Positions 4,727 through 10,725 of a stretch of DNA of 10,725 bases are shown piece after piece. The stretch lies in contig CAMBQX010000045.1 in assembly GCA_945870085.1 (NCBI GenBank), positions 1 to 10,725 of the forward strand, given 5' to 3'. Under the pieces are notes generated by a model that was not told where the DNA came from, ran no database searches, and saw nothing but the letters and a program-made list of their open reading frames with translations. A program made the position numbers and the translations under genes. Numbering within the stretch: position 1 is the first letter of the stretch; each line of letters opens with the position of its first letter. The stretch is from Bifidobacterium breve. GTDB taxonomy: Bacteria > Actinomycetota > Actinomycetes > S36-B12.

Positions 4727-5326
4727 GTGAGATCAGTACCCCCAACAGGAGACGCCTTCGCCGAAGCTTTAGTAAGCGTGCGTGCGTGCGCGGTTCGCCC
4801 TGAATTCCGCCTTGATGAAGCCCCCGCACCCTCACGATTGGCTCCCAGTGCCATGGCCTTGACCGTGGAATCCGCGGATCCTGACGCCGATCACGCTTCT
4901 GGCCGCTTCGTTTTATTACATGATCCAGACGGGGTCGACGAATGGGCCGGAACTTTTCGTGCGGTGATATTCGTCCGGGCCGCCCTTGAACAAGATCTCG
5001 TCGGTGACCCACTGCTGCACGAGGTTGGGTGGACTTGGCTCATTGAGTCACTGGCTGCGACGGGGGCGGAATGCACCCAGGCCGGTGGCACCATTACTTG
5101 CAGTTCGGGCCGGTCCTTTGGGTCAATGTCTGACCGCCCTGCCGATGGCTTCGTCGAGATTCGCGCATCTTGGACGCCAATTACCACCGATGGTTCACCC
5201 GTCGAGTTAGTGATGGATCGTCACGTCGGGGCTTGGATTGAGCTCTTGGCACACGCGGGTGGCCTGATGCCGATGCCAAATGGCATCACCCAAGTCATTG
5301 CCCCCCGCAGACGCAAACGCGGTTGA
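4727..5326 (+). CDS. DUF3000 family protein (199 aa)
   Basis: I recognise the actinobacterial DUF3000 family, whose function is unknown. Characteristic blocks are RPEFRLDEAPAPSRLAPSA (24-42), GRFVLLHDPDGVDEWAGTFR (59-78), DPLLHEVGWTWL (94-105) and VEIRASWTP (143-151). The C-terminal AGG-LP-like region and a basic tail (RRRKRG) follow. There are no membrane segments or signal peptide, so it is cytoplasmic. The N-terminal residues are variable in the family, and GTG at 4727 is chosen because TACCCT lies exactly 6 nt upstream. The gene ends in a 4-bp TTGA overlap with the ribonuclease D-like gene, so the two are translationally coupled. The same pairing occurs in M. tuberculosis (Rv2680-Rv2681), which suggests a shared role, perhaps in RNA metabolism; this is inference from neighbourhood only. 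Confidence 0.9.
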   Translation: MRSVPPTGDAFAEALVSVRACAVRPEFRLDEAPAPSRLAPSAMALTVESADPDADHASGRFVLLHDPDGVDEWAGTFRAVIFVRAALEQDLVGDPLLHEVGWTWLIESLAATGAECTQAGGTITCSSGRSFGSMSDRPADGFVEIRASWTPITTDGSPVELVMDRHVGAWIELLAHAGGLMPMPNGITQVIAPRRRKRG

Positions 5327-6609
5327 GCACCATCAAGCCCAAGAGCGAATTTACGTTGAATGCTGAGCCTGAGTTGACCGACTCGGATGCTGGTGCTCCA
5401 TTACCTATCCCCTTCACCCCTCGTGAACCCGTACCTGATGTCATCACCAAGGTGGTTGCTCTCCAGGCTTATGCGGATCGTTTACGTGGGGGCAGCGGCC
5501 CCCTCGCATTAGACGCCGAACGCGCCTCGGGATTTAAATACAGCCAGCGGGCTTATCTGGTGCAACTGCGCCGCGCGGGCGCGGGCACCGCCCTTATTGA
5601 TCCAATTTCACTCCCGGATCTATCAGTAATCCAGGCGGCCACCGAAGGCGTCGAATGGATATTGCATGCGGCTACCCAAGATCTGGCCTGCCTGGCCGAA
5701 GTGGGCCTGCGCCCCTCAAAACTTTTCGACACTGAACTAGCGGGCAGACTGCTCGGCCGTGAACGCGTCAGTCTCGGCCCCCTGGTTGCCAGCGAACTTG
5801 GTGAGCATTTGGAGAAGGGCCACGGTGCTGCGGATTGGTCCTTACGTCCGCTGAGTTCGGCCCAGTTACTGTATGCCGCACTCGACGTCGAGTTACTGGC
5901 TGAACTTCGCGAGGTGATGTACGCCGAGCTGGAACGCGACGGCAAGCTTTATTGGGCTCTCGAGGAATTTGAGGCGCTGCTGACATTTACCCCGCGTGAT
6001 CGCGGCGACGACCCATGGCGCCGCACCTCTGGAATACATAAGATTCGAAAACCCAGAGCACTTGCTGTGGTGCGGGCACTTTGGATGGCACGTGACACCG
6101 TGGCGCAACGCGAGGACATAGCACCGGGTCGGATCTTGCCCGATGCCGCGATTGCCGCGGCCGCGACGATATTGCCGACGACCGCTGATGCCCTCGGTGA
6201 GATCAAGGAGTTCAATGGTCGTGGTCAAACCCGCCGCCGAGCAACTTGGTGGGCCGCAATTAGCGCAGCTTTGGCACTCTCCGAGGCAGAATTGCCGGCG
6301 GCATCGCTACCAAGTATTGGACCGCCAGCACCGCGGGCCTGGGCGGAGCGGGACCCAGAAGCATTTGCGCGCCTAGAGGCGGCCCGCGCGGGCTTAAAGA
6401 AGATTTCCGAGCAGGTGCAGGTGCCCGTTGAAAATCTCCTTAGCCCTGAACTCGTGCGCCGGGTTTGCTGGACTCCCCCGATCGCACCGGTGCTACTGGC
6501 CGATCTGCTGCAAGCCGGTGGCGCCCGACCTTGGCAAATCGAATTGGCCGGAACAACATTGCAGGGCGCCCTTACCGCCAAGGTGCAACCGAAGGTTACT
6601 GACGAGTAA
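5323..6609 (+). CDS. rnd: HRDC-domain ribonuclease D-like 3'-5' exonuclease (428 aa)
   Basis: This is a DEDDy-type exonuclease, expected to trim RNA 3' ends, probably including tRNA precursors. The DNA_pol_A_exo1 domain spans about 40-205. All catalytic residues are present: D64 and E66 (LALDAER), D120 (HAATQDLACL), and Y184 with D188 (YAALDVELL, the YxxxD motif). An HRDC domain (about 240-320) follows, with a further helical C-terminal region (about 340-410) as in RNase D proteins. The first 35 residues are acidic and proline-rich. The start is the rare codon TTG, overlapping the DUF3000 stop as TTGA. No Shine-Dalgarno precedes it, so expression probably depends on coupling to DUF3000 translation. 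A TTG at 5356 is an alternative start but is no better supported. The next gene, fadA, begins 29 bp later with its own strong ribosome binding site. Confidence 0.9.
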   Translation: MSTIKPKSEFTLNAEPELTDSDAGAPLPIPFTPREPVPDVITKVVALQAYADRLRGGSGPLALDAERASGFKYSQRAYLVQLRRAGAGTALIDPISLPDLSVIQAATEGVEWILHAATQDLACLAEVGLRPSKLFDTELAGRLLGRERVSLGPLVASELGEHLEKGHGAADWSLRPLSSAQLLYAALDVELLAELREVMYAELERDGKLYWALEEFEALLTFTPRDRGDDPWRRTSGIHKIRKPRALAVVRALWMARDTVAQREDIAPGRILPDAAIAAAATILPTTADALGEIKEFNGRGQTRRRATWWAAISAALALSEAELPAASLPSIGPPAPRAWAERDPEAFARLEAARAGLKKISEQVQVPVENLLSPELVRRVCWTPPIAPVLLADLLQAGGARPWQIELAGTTLQGALTAKVQPKVTDE

Positions 6610-6627
6610 TATCGGGGTATCCGACTC

Positions 6628-6633
6628 GAGGAG
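6628..6633 (+). promoter_or_regulatory. Strong Shine-Dalgarno (GAGGAG) of fadA
   Basis: GAGGAG is followed by 5 nt (TACCC) and the GTG at 6639. It contrasts with the upstream genes that appear leaderless, and fits fadA being internal to a longer transcript. GGGTA (6615-6619) can pair with TACCC (6634-6638) and CTC (6625-6627) with GAG (6631-6633), partly hiding this site. Confidence 0.75.
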
Positions 6634-6638
6634 TACCC

Positions 6639-7856
6639 GTGAGCTCAACCCGGCAAGGCACGAAACTAGTCCAGGAAGTTGTCTATGTCGATGGAGTCCG
6701 CACCCCTTTCGGTAAAGCTGGTAGCGCACTAGGTGGAGCCAGAGCTGACGACCTAGTGGTTAAAACTTTCCGGGAGTTACTTAGACGCAATCCGAGCCTG
6801 CCCCCGGCGCGCATTGATGACGTAGCGGTCGCCGCTACCACGCAGATCGGCGACCAAGGGCTAACCCTGGGGCGCACCGCCGCCATCTTGGCCGGCCTTC
6901 CGGTATCAGTACCCGGCTATTCGATCGATCGGATGTGCGCTGGCGCGCTGACCGCGGTTACGACTTTATCGGCGGCAATCATGGCCGGGGCCTACGACGT
7001 CGCTCTCGCCGGCGGCGTCGAGCACATGGGTCGACACCCGATGGGTGAAGGCGTTGACCCAAATCCGAGATTTTTGGCCGAGCGGTTGGTTGACCCTGAG
7101 GCGCTGCAAATGGGAAAGACCGCTGAGAATCTGCATGACCGTTTTGGTCAGCTAACCAAAGCCCGGGCCGATGCATTCGCGGTAGCCTCCCAAGAAAAAA
7201 CGGCAAAGGCGTTCGCAAATAATTTATTGCAACCAGAGATTGTCCCCGTCGCGGTACGTAACGCGGATTTAGGCTGGGATTTGGTAAGTGTTGACGAATG
7301 CCCGCGCCCGGGTACCACGATCGAGGGCCTAGCCACCCTCAAGACTCCTTTCCGCTCCCACGGACGCGTTACCGCCGGTAACAGTTCTGGGTTAACCGAC
7401 GGGGCTACGGCTTGCCTGCTCGCAAGTGAAGCCACCGCCGATGAACTTGGCCTAATAAAGAAGATGCGCATGGTCGGCTTTGCTTTTGCCGGGGTGGAGC
7501 CCGAGGTTATGGGAGTTGGCCCGGTACCGAGTACCCAAAAGGCACTTGATCGTGCAGGTTTAACGATCTCCGATATCGACATCTTCGAAATTAATGAAGC
7601 CTTCGCGGTTCAGGTACTCGCATTCTTGGATCACTTCCAGATCGCCGATGACGACCCGCGAGTGAACCCGCTCGGCGGCGCCATTGCGGTTGGCCATCCC
7701 CTCGCAGCTAGCGGCATCCGCCTGATGAGCTATCTGGCTAAGGATTTTGAAAACACTCCGTCGGCCCGTTACGGCATCACCACGATGTGTATCGGTCTTG
7801 GGATGGGCGGAACCATAATTTGGGAGAATTTGGCCAGCCAAGGGAGCCCGGCGTGA
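6639..7856 (+). CDS. fadA: Thiolase, acetyl-CoA C-acyltransferase FadA (405 aa)
   Basis: It performs the last step of beta-oxidation: thiolytic cleavage of 3-ketoacyl-CoA to acetyl-CoA and a shortened acyl-CoA. The thiolase fold is full length. The nucleophilic Cys100 lies in SIDRMCAGALTA. The asparagine motif is N319-E-A-F-A, the catalytic His353 is in VGHPLAASG, and the second active-site Cys384 is in TMCIGLGMGG. GNSSGLTDGA (247-256) is the usual thiolase signature. In the GHP motif the common GHPxGxSG reads GHPLAASG, and the final motif is CIGLGMG rather than CIGGGQG; I take both as normal variation among actinobacterial FadA proteins. The GTG at 6639 is fixed by a strong GAGGAG 5 nt upstream. 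The 3' end overlaps the fadB start by four bases (GTGA), so the two subunits are coupled. A biosynthetic acetyl-CoA acetyltransferase role is less likely given the fadB partner. Confidence 0.95.
   Translation: MSSTRQGTKLVQEVVYVDGVRTPFGKAGSALGGARADDLVVKTFRELLRRNPSLPPARIDDVAVAATTQIGDQGLTLGRTAAILAGLPVSVPGYSIDRMCAGALTAVTTLSAAIMAGAYDVALAGGVEHMGRHPMGEGVDPNPRFLAERLVDPEALQMGKTAENLHDRFGQLTKARADAFAVASQEKTAKAFANNLLQPEIVPVAVRNADLGWDLVSVDECPRPGTTIEGLATLKTPFRSHGRVTAGNSSGLTDGATACLLASEATADELGLIKKMRMVGFAFAGVEPEVMGVGPVPSTQKALDRAGLTISDIDIFEINEAFAVQVLAFLDHFQIADDDPRVNPLGGAIAVGHPLAASGIRLMSYLAKDFENTPSARYGITTMCIGLGMGGTIIWENLASQGSPA
7841..7846 (+). promoter_or_regulatory. Shine-Dalgarno (AGGGAG) fixing the fadB start
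   Basis: AGGGAG lies inside the fadA coding end, 6 nt before the GTG at 7853. It supports the GTG in the GTGA overlap over an in-frame ATG at 7787, which would add 22 residues unlike the family and overlap fadA by 70 bp. Confidence 0.65.
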
Positions 7857-9943
7857 GTAACGAAAGTGCGGTAACGAAAATCTCCTCGGTTTTTGTTGAC
7901 GAGGTAGTAACCCACGCAAAATTGCGAATACTAGAATTGCCGCTGGGTGCCGGCAAGCTCGCCCTCATCACCCTTGACAATGACCAGGATCACACTCGCC
8001 CGTCAACATTTGGCCCGCGCGGTTTAGCTTCCTTGGATGCCGCATTAGATGAAATCGCGCTCACTCAAAATATCGCCGCGGTGGCCATCACCGGTAAGCC
8101 ATTTATTTTTGCGGTAGGCGCCGATCTCAGCGGCGCGGATCTCATCGATAGCCTCGAGACCGCCCGCGCTATCACCGAACTGGGGCACCGGGTATTTCGG
8201 CGCTTTGGTGAGTTGACGGTACCTTCATTTGCGTACATCAATGGTGCAGCGATGGGTGGTGGCCTTGAAGTCGCATTGCATTGCACCTACCGCACTGTCT
8301 CAACCGGAGCTGCTGGGTTGGCACTTCCCGAAGTTTTCCTTGGCCTGATCCCAGGCTGGGGCGGCACCTGGCTGCTGCCGAATCTAATTGGTCCGACGAA
8401 CGCACTTAAGGTGATCATCACGAATGCGATGGCCCAAAACAAACAAATGAAGCCCAATGACTTAATGAAACTCGGGATAGCCGATGCCGCTTTCGAGCCC
8501 GCTGATTTCCTCGAGCAGTCAATGCGGTGGACAGCGAAGGTGCTTCTCGGCGAAGTTCAGGTGGCGCGACCCGAACCAGATCGCGACAGCTGGGATGACG
8601 TCGTTAATGCGGCACGTGCCGGACTAGAAGTCCGATTACACGGAGCCACCCCGGCCCCGTATGTGGCTTGTGACCTGATTGCGGGTGCAAAATATCGAAC
8701 TCGAGATGAGGGTTTCACCGCTGAAGACGATGCGCTTTCAGTTTTAATGATGGGCGCCGATCTGCGGGCCAGCCTGTATTCGTTCAATCTGGTTAACAAG
8801 AGAGCCCGTAAGCCCGTCGGAGTGCCCGATAAGTCACTTGCTCGGCCGGTAACAAAAATTGGTGTAGTCGGTGCTGGGCTCATGGCAAGTCAGTTAGCGC
8901 TACTTTTCGTGAGGCGCCTTGAGGTACCCGTAGTGATAACCGATCTAGATGGTGCTCGAGTAGAAAAGGGTTTGGCGTACGTGCACGGTGAAGTCGATGC
9001 CATGGTGGCCAAAGGCCGGCTCTCTCCCGACAAGGGCAACCGGCTAAAAGCTCTGGTAACGGGAAGCACTTCCAAATCAGATTTTGCTGATGCAGACTTT
9101 GTTATTGAGGCGGTTTTCGAGAATCTTGAAATCAAACAGCAAGTGTTCGCCGAGGTTGAAGCGGTCGTATCTGATACCTGCATTCTGGCCACGAATACCT
9201 CGTCACTTTCAATTTCCAAGATTGCCCAGAATTTGAAGCACCCTGAACGGGTGGTGGGCTTCCACTTCTTCAATCCAGTTTCCGTAATGCCACTTCTTGA
9301 AATCGCGCGTGGAACTAAGACCGACGATGCCACCTTGGCTACGGCATTCGCGGTAGGAAAGGTGCTGAAAAAATCCTGTGTCCTTGTCAAGGATGCGCCC
9401 GCGTTTGTAGTTAACCGACTCCTCACCAGATTTCTCGGCGAGGTGACGCGCGCGGTCGATGAGGGCACCGATTTTGCGGCAGCCGACAGTGCCTTAGACC
9501 CACTTGGCCTACCACTTTCGCCATTTGTGCTGCTACAACTTGTTGGTCCGGCGGTTGCCTTCCACGTTTCGGAAACCATGCATGCGCAGTTCCCTGATCG
9601 CTTTTACGTTTCCGAAAATCTACGCCGCTTGGTAGCTGCCGGAAAGACCAGCATCTATATTTGGGATGCCAACGGCAAGCCCTCGGTAGACCCAGATGTA
9701 GCGGCCCTTTATGTACAAGGACCCGTTCAACTCAGCGCTGAGCAGGTGCGCACCAGGGCGCTTACCGCCTTGGCTCAGGAGGCCAAATTGCTACTGGATG
9801 AAGGGGTGGTGGCTGCTGCCGAAGATATTGACTTGTGCATGCTCGTCGGCGCCGGGTGGCCGTTTTGGCTCGGTGGATTAACCCCCTACCTCGACCGCAC
9901 CGGTATTAGCGAACAGGTCAACGGGAAGAAATTTGCGGGCTAA
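7853..9943 (+). CDS. fadB: FadB-type multifunctional enoyl-CoA hydratase / 3-hydroxyacyl-CoA dehydrogenase (696 aa)
   Basis: This fusion enzyme carries out hydration of trans-2-enoyl-CoA and then NAD-dependent oxidation to 3-ketoacyl-CoA, the substrate of the adjacent thiolase. The N-terminal crotonase domain (about 20-230) has the oxyanion motif NGAAMGGGLE with catalytic Glu139, and the second catalytic Glu160 in LPEVFLGLIPGWGGT. The 3-hydroxyacyl-CoA dehydrogenase NAD domain starts at 335 with VGAGLMASQ, a variant of the usual GxGxMGxG. Its catalytic residues keep the spacing of the human enzyme: S450, H471 (FHFFNP), E483 and N521. The C-terminal dehydrogenase domain runs to the end. GTG at 7853 is preferred over an in-frame ATG at 7787 because it forms a GTGA overlap with fadA and has AGGGAG 6 nt upstream. 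It converges on dxs, with stop codons separated by 8 bp. Confidence 0.95.
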   Translation: MSNESAVTKISSVFVDEVVTHAKLRILELPLGAGKLALITLDNDQDHTRPSTFGPRGLASLDAALDEIALTQNIAAVAITGKPFIFAVGADLSGADLIDSLETARAITELGHRVFRRFGELTVPSFAYINGAAMGGGLEVALHCTYRTVSTGAAGLALPEVFLGLIPGWGGTWLLPNLIGPTNALKVIITNAMAQNKQMKPNDLMKLGIADAAFEPADFLEQSMRWTAKVLLGEVQVARPEPDRDSWDDVVNAARAGLEVRLHGATPAPYVACDLIAGAKYRTRDEGFTAEDDALSVLMMGADLRASLYSFNLVNKRARKPVGVPDKSLARPVTKIGVVGAGLMASQLALLFVRRLEVPVVITDLDGARVEKGLAYVHGEVDAMVAKGRLSPDKGNRLKALVTGSTSKSDFADADFVIEAVFENLEIKQQVFAEVEAVVSDTCILATNTSSLSISKIAQNLKHPERVVGFHFFNPVSVMPLLEIARGTKTDDATLATAFAVGKVLKKSCVLVKDAPAFVVNRLLTRFLGEVTRAVDEGTDFAAADSALDPLGLPLSPFVLLQLVGPAVAFHVSETMHAQFPDRFYVSENLRRLVAAGKTSIYIWDANGKPSVDPDVAALYVQGPVQLSAEQVRTRALTALAQEAKLLLDEGVVAAAEDIDLCMLVGAGWPFWLGGLTPYLDRTGISEQVNGKKFAG

Positions 9944-9960
9944 CGTCGAAATTAACTCGC
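9935..9960. terminator. Hairpin spanning the stops of convergent fadB and dxs
   Basis: Arms 9935-9943 (GCGGGCTAA) and 9952-9960 (TTAACTCGC) pair over nine positions with one G-T wobble and one mismatch, around the 8-nt loop CGTCGAAA. Each arm ends in the TAA stop of one gene. It could block or end transcription from both sides, but there is no T-tract on either strand. Confidence 0.35.
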
Positions 9961-10725
9961 TACTGAACCAGATTCGGTTTTGTCTGCCTCTTCATCGATT
10001 CGGTGCGCCACTGTCTCGACAATTCGCCGTGAAATATCTTGTGCCGTCAAGCCGATCTCGGTCATGATTTGGGCTCGTTTACCCTGCTCTAGGAATTCAG
10101 TTGGGATCCCAAAATTTCGCACGCTCACATCAAGGTCGTGGTCGCGCAACAACTGGCTTATTGAAGAACCCACACCACCATCTCTTATTCCATCCTCGAC
10201 AGTGACAACCAATTTCGCCGCGCGCGCCAACCCCACGAGTGCTGGTGAGCAGGGTTTCACCCAACGCGGATCAACGACCAATACCCCAATCCCCTGCGCC
10301 CGGAGTCGTTCGGCAACTTCAATGGTCAAAGTTGCAACTGCACCTATGCTCACAATCAGCACCTCTGGGTCACCAGACTCCGCGATTACGTCGAGGTCAA
10401 AGATCATGCGTAATGCGGGAGCCGCAGCTGCAAGTGCACCCTTCGGGAAACGAATAACGGTTGGAGCATCATCGACTAACACGGCTTCGCGCAGCGCCGT
10501 TCGCAATGTTGATTCATCGCGTGGGGCCGCTATGCGGAGCCCGGGCACCACCTGCAACATCGCCATATCCCACATGCCGTTGTGACTTGCTCCATCATCG
10601 CCGGTCACCCCTGCACGATCAAGTACGAAAGTTACCCCCGCCTTGTGTAAAGCGCAGTCCATCAAAACCTGATCGAAGGCACGGTTTAGGAAAGTCGCAT
10701 ACAGCGCCACCACCGGGTGTAGGCC
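9952..10725 (-). CDS. dxs: 1-deoxy-D-xylulose-5-phosphate synthase, C-terminal part (257 aa seen, start beyond window)
   Basis: It condenses pyruvate and glyceraldehyde 3-phosphate with thiamine diphosphate, the first step of the methylerythritol phosphate route to isoprenoids. Only the C-terminal 257 codons are here; the frame stays open to the right edge, whose first codons read GLHPVVALYATF, a typical Dxs internal segment, so the GTG at 10713 is not a start. Visible parts are the end of the transketolase pyrimidine-binding domain, with DRAGVTGDDGASHNGMWD about 36 residues in and APTVIRFPKGA later, and then the C-terminal transketolase domain. That domain carries VLIVSIGA, VVDPRWVKP and VVTVEDG motifs. 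The acidic tail (EEADKTESG) is probably disordered. The position convergent to fadB matches the actinobacterial arrangement in which dxs faces the rnd/DUF3000 genes, as in M. tuberculosis dxs1 (Rv2682c). Confidence 0.96.
   Translation of the reverse strand, partial: GLHPVVALYATFLNRAFDQVLMDCALHKAGVTFVLDRAGVTGDDGASHNGMWDMAMLQVVPGLRIAAPRDESTLRTALREAVLVDDAPTVIRFPKGALAAAAPALRMIFDLDVIAESGDPEVLIVSIGAVATLTIEVAERLRAQGIGVLVVDPRWVKPCSPALVGLARAAKLVVTVEDGIRDGGVGSSISQLLRDHDLDVSVRNFGIPTEFLEQGKRAQIMTEIGLTAQDISRRIVETVAHRIDEEADKTESGSVAS

Noticed and set aside
6625..6630. CTCGAG palindrome before fadA
   Set aside because: A six-base palindrome is common by chance and overlaps the Shine-Dalgarno that explains it.
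7787..7852. A longer fadB starting at the ATG at 7787
   Set aside because: The 22 extra residues overlap fadA by 70 bp and match nothing in the family; the GTG in the GTGA overlap with AGGGAG upstream is better.
8890..9579. A long open frame (229 codons) on the minus strand inside fadB
   Set aside because: It is antisense to the dehydrogenase domain of fadB, is Ser/Thr/Arg-rich without any domain, and is explained by codon bias of the real gene.
9980..10585. A 201-codon plus-strand open frame opposite dxs
   Set aside because: Its composition is low-complexity Ser/Arg/Thr and the opposite strand carries unmistakable Dxs motifs.
1..10725. Mobile elements, CRISPR arrays, toxin-antitoxin or phage-defence genes
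   Set aside because: No transposase, integrase, direct-repeat array or defence domain was found on either strand; gene content is housekeeping and collinear with other Actinobacteria.

Overview
The window comes from an actinobacterium (Actinomycetota). The evidence is the DUF3000 protein followed by an HRDC ribonuclease D, the actinobacterial-type FadA/FadB pair converging on dxs, a DUF4916 Nudix-fold protein, a DesA-type acyl-ACP desaturase, and frequent GTG/TTG starts. Base composition is only moderately GC-rich by eye and TTA codons are common, so this is not a Streptomyces-like genome. A mid-GC, compact-genome lineage such as freshwater Nanopelagicales-like Actinobacteria is plausible, but this is inference. 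Gaps are short (none over about 100 bp) and there is no sign of mobile DNA, CRISPR or phage.

Layout. Left end: tRNA-Leu(GAG) at 63-151 on +, with a short palindrome just upstream. Positions 163-1710 hold three minus-strand genes, read right to left: an ABM-domain protein (GTG start at 1710), a two-helix membrane protein and a CmoB-like SAM methyltransferase. A phytanoyl-CoA-dioxygenase-family gene (1728-2522, +) starts 18 bp from the ABM gene and diverges from it. It converges on an acyl-ACP desaturase (2534-3478, -), which lies downstream of the DUF4916 Nudix-like gene (3579-4115, -). Diverging from the Nudix gene is a plus-strand run: msrB (4203), DUF3000 (4727), HRDC ribonuclease D (5323), fadA (6639) and fadB (7853-9943). 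It converges on the 3' part of dxs (9952-10725, -), whose start lies beyond the right edge.

How the genes work together. FadA and FadB form a complete beta-oxidation module: enoyl-CoA hydratase, 3-hydroxyacyl-CoA dehydrogenase and thiolase. The desaturase makes monounsaturated acyl chains. Dxs supplies isoprenoid precursors, MsrB repairs oxidised methionine, and the RNase D-like protein acts on RNA 3' ends. The oxygenase, ABM protein and methyltransferase have recognisable folds but unknown substrates.

The best non-gene signal is regulatory. At six of eight genes that could head a transcript, a TANNNT -10 hexamer sits exactly 6 nt before the start codon, with no Shine-Dalgarno sequence at a useful spacing, which predicts leaderless mRNAs. 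At 1716-1722 two such hexamers overlap on opposite strands and would drive two leaderless divergent genes symmetrically. A second point is comparative: the heme genes that separate msrB from DUF3000 in Mycobacterium tuberculosis are absent here. I see no undescribed multi-gene system; most of the window is housekeeping.
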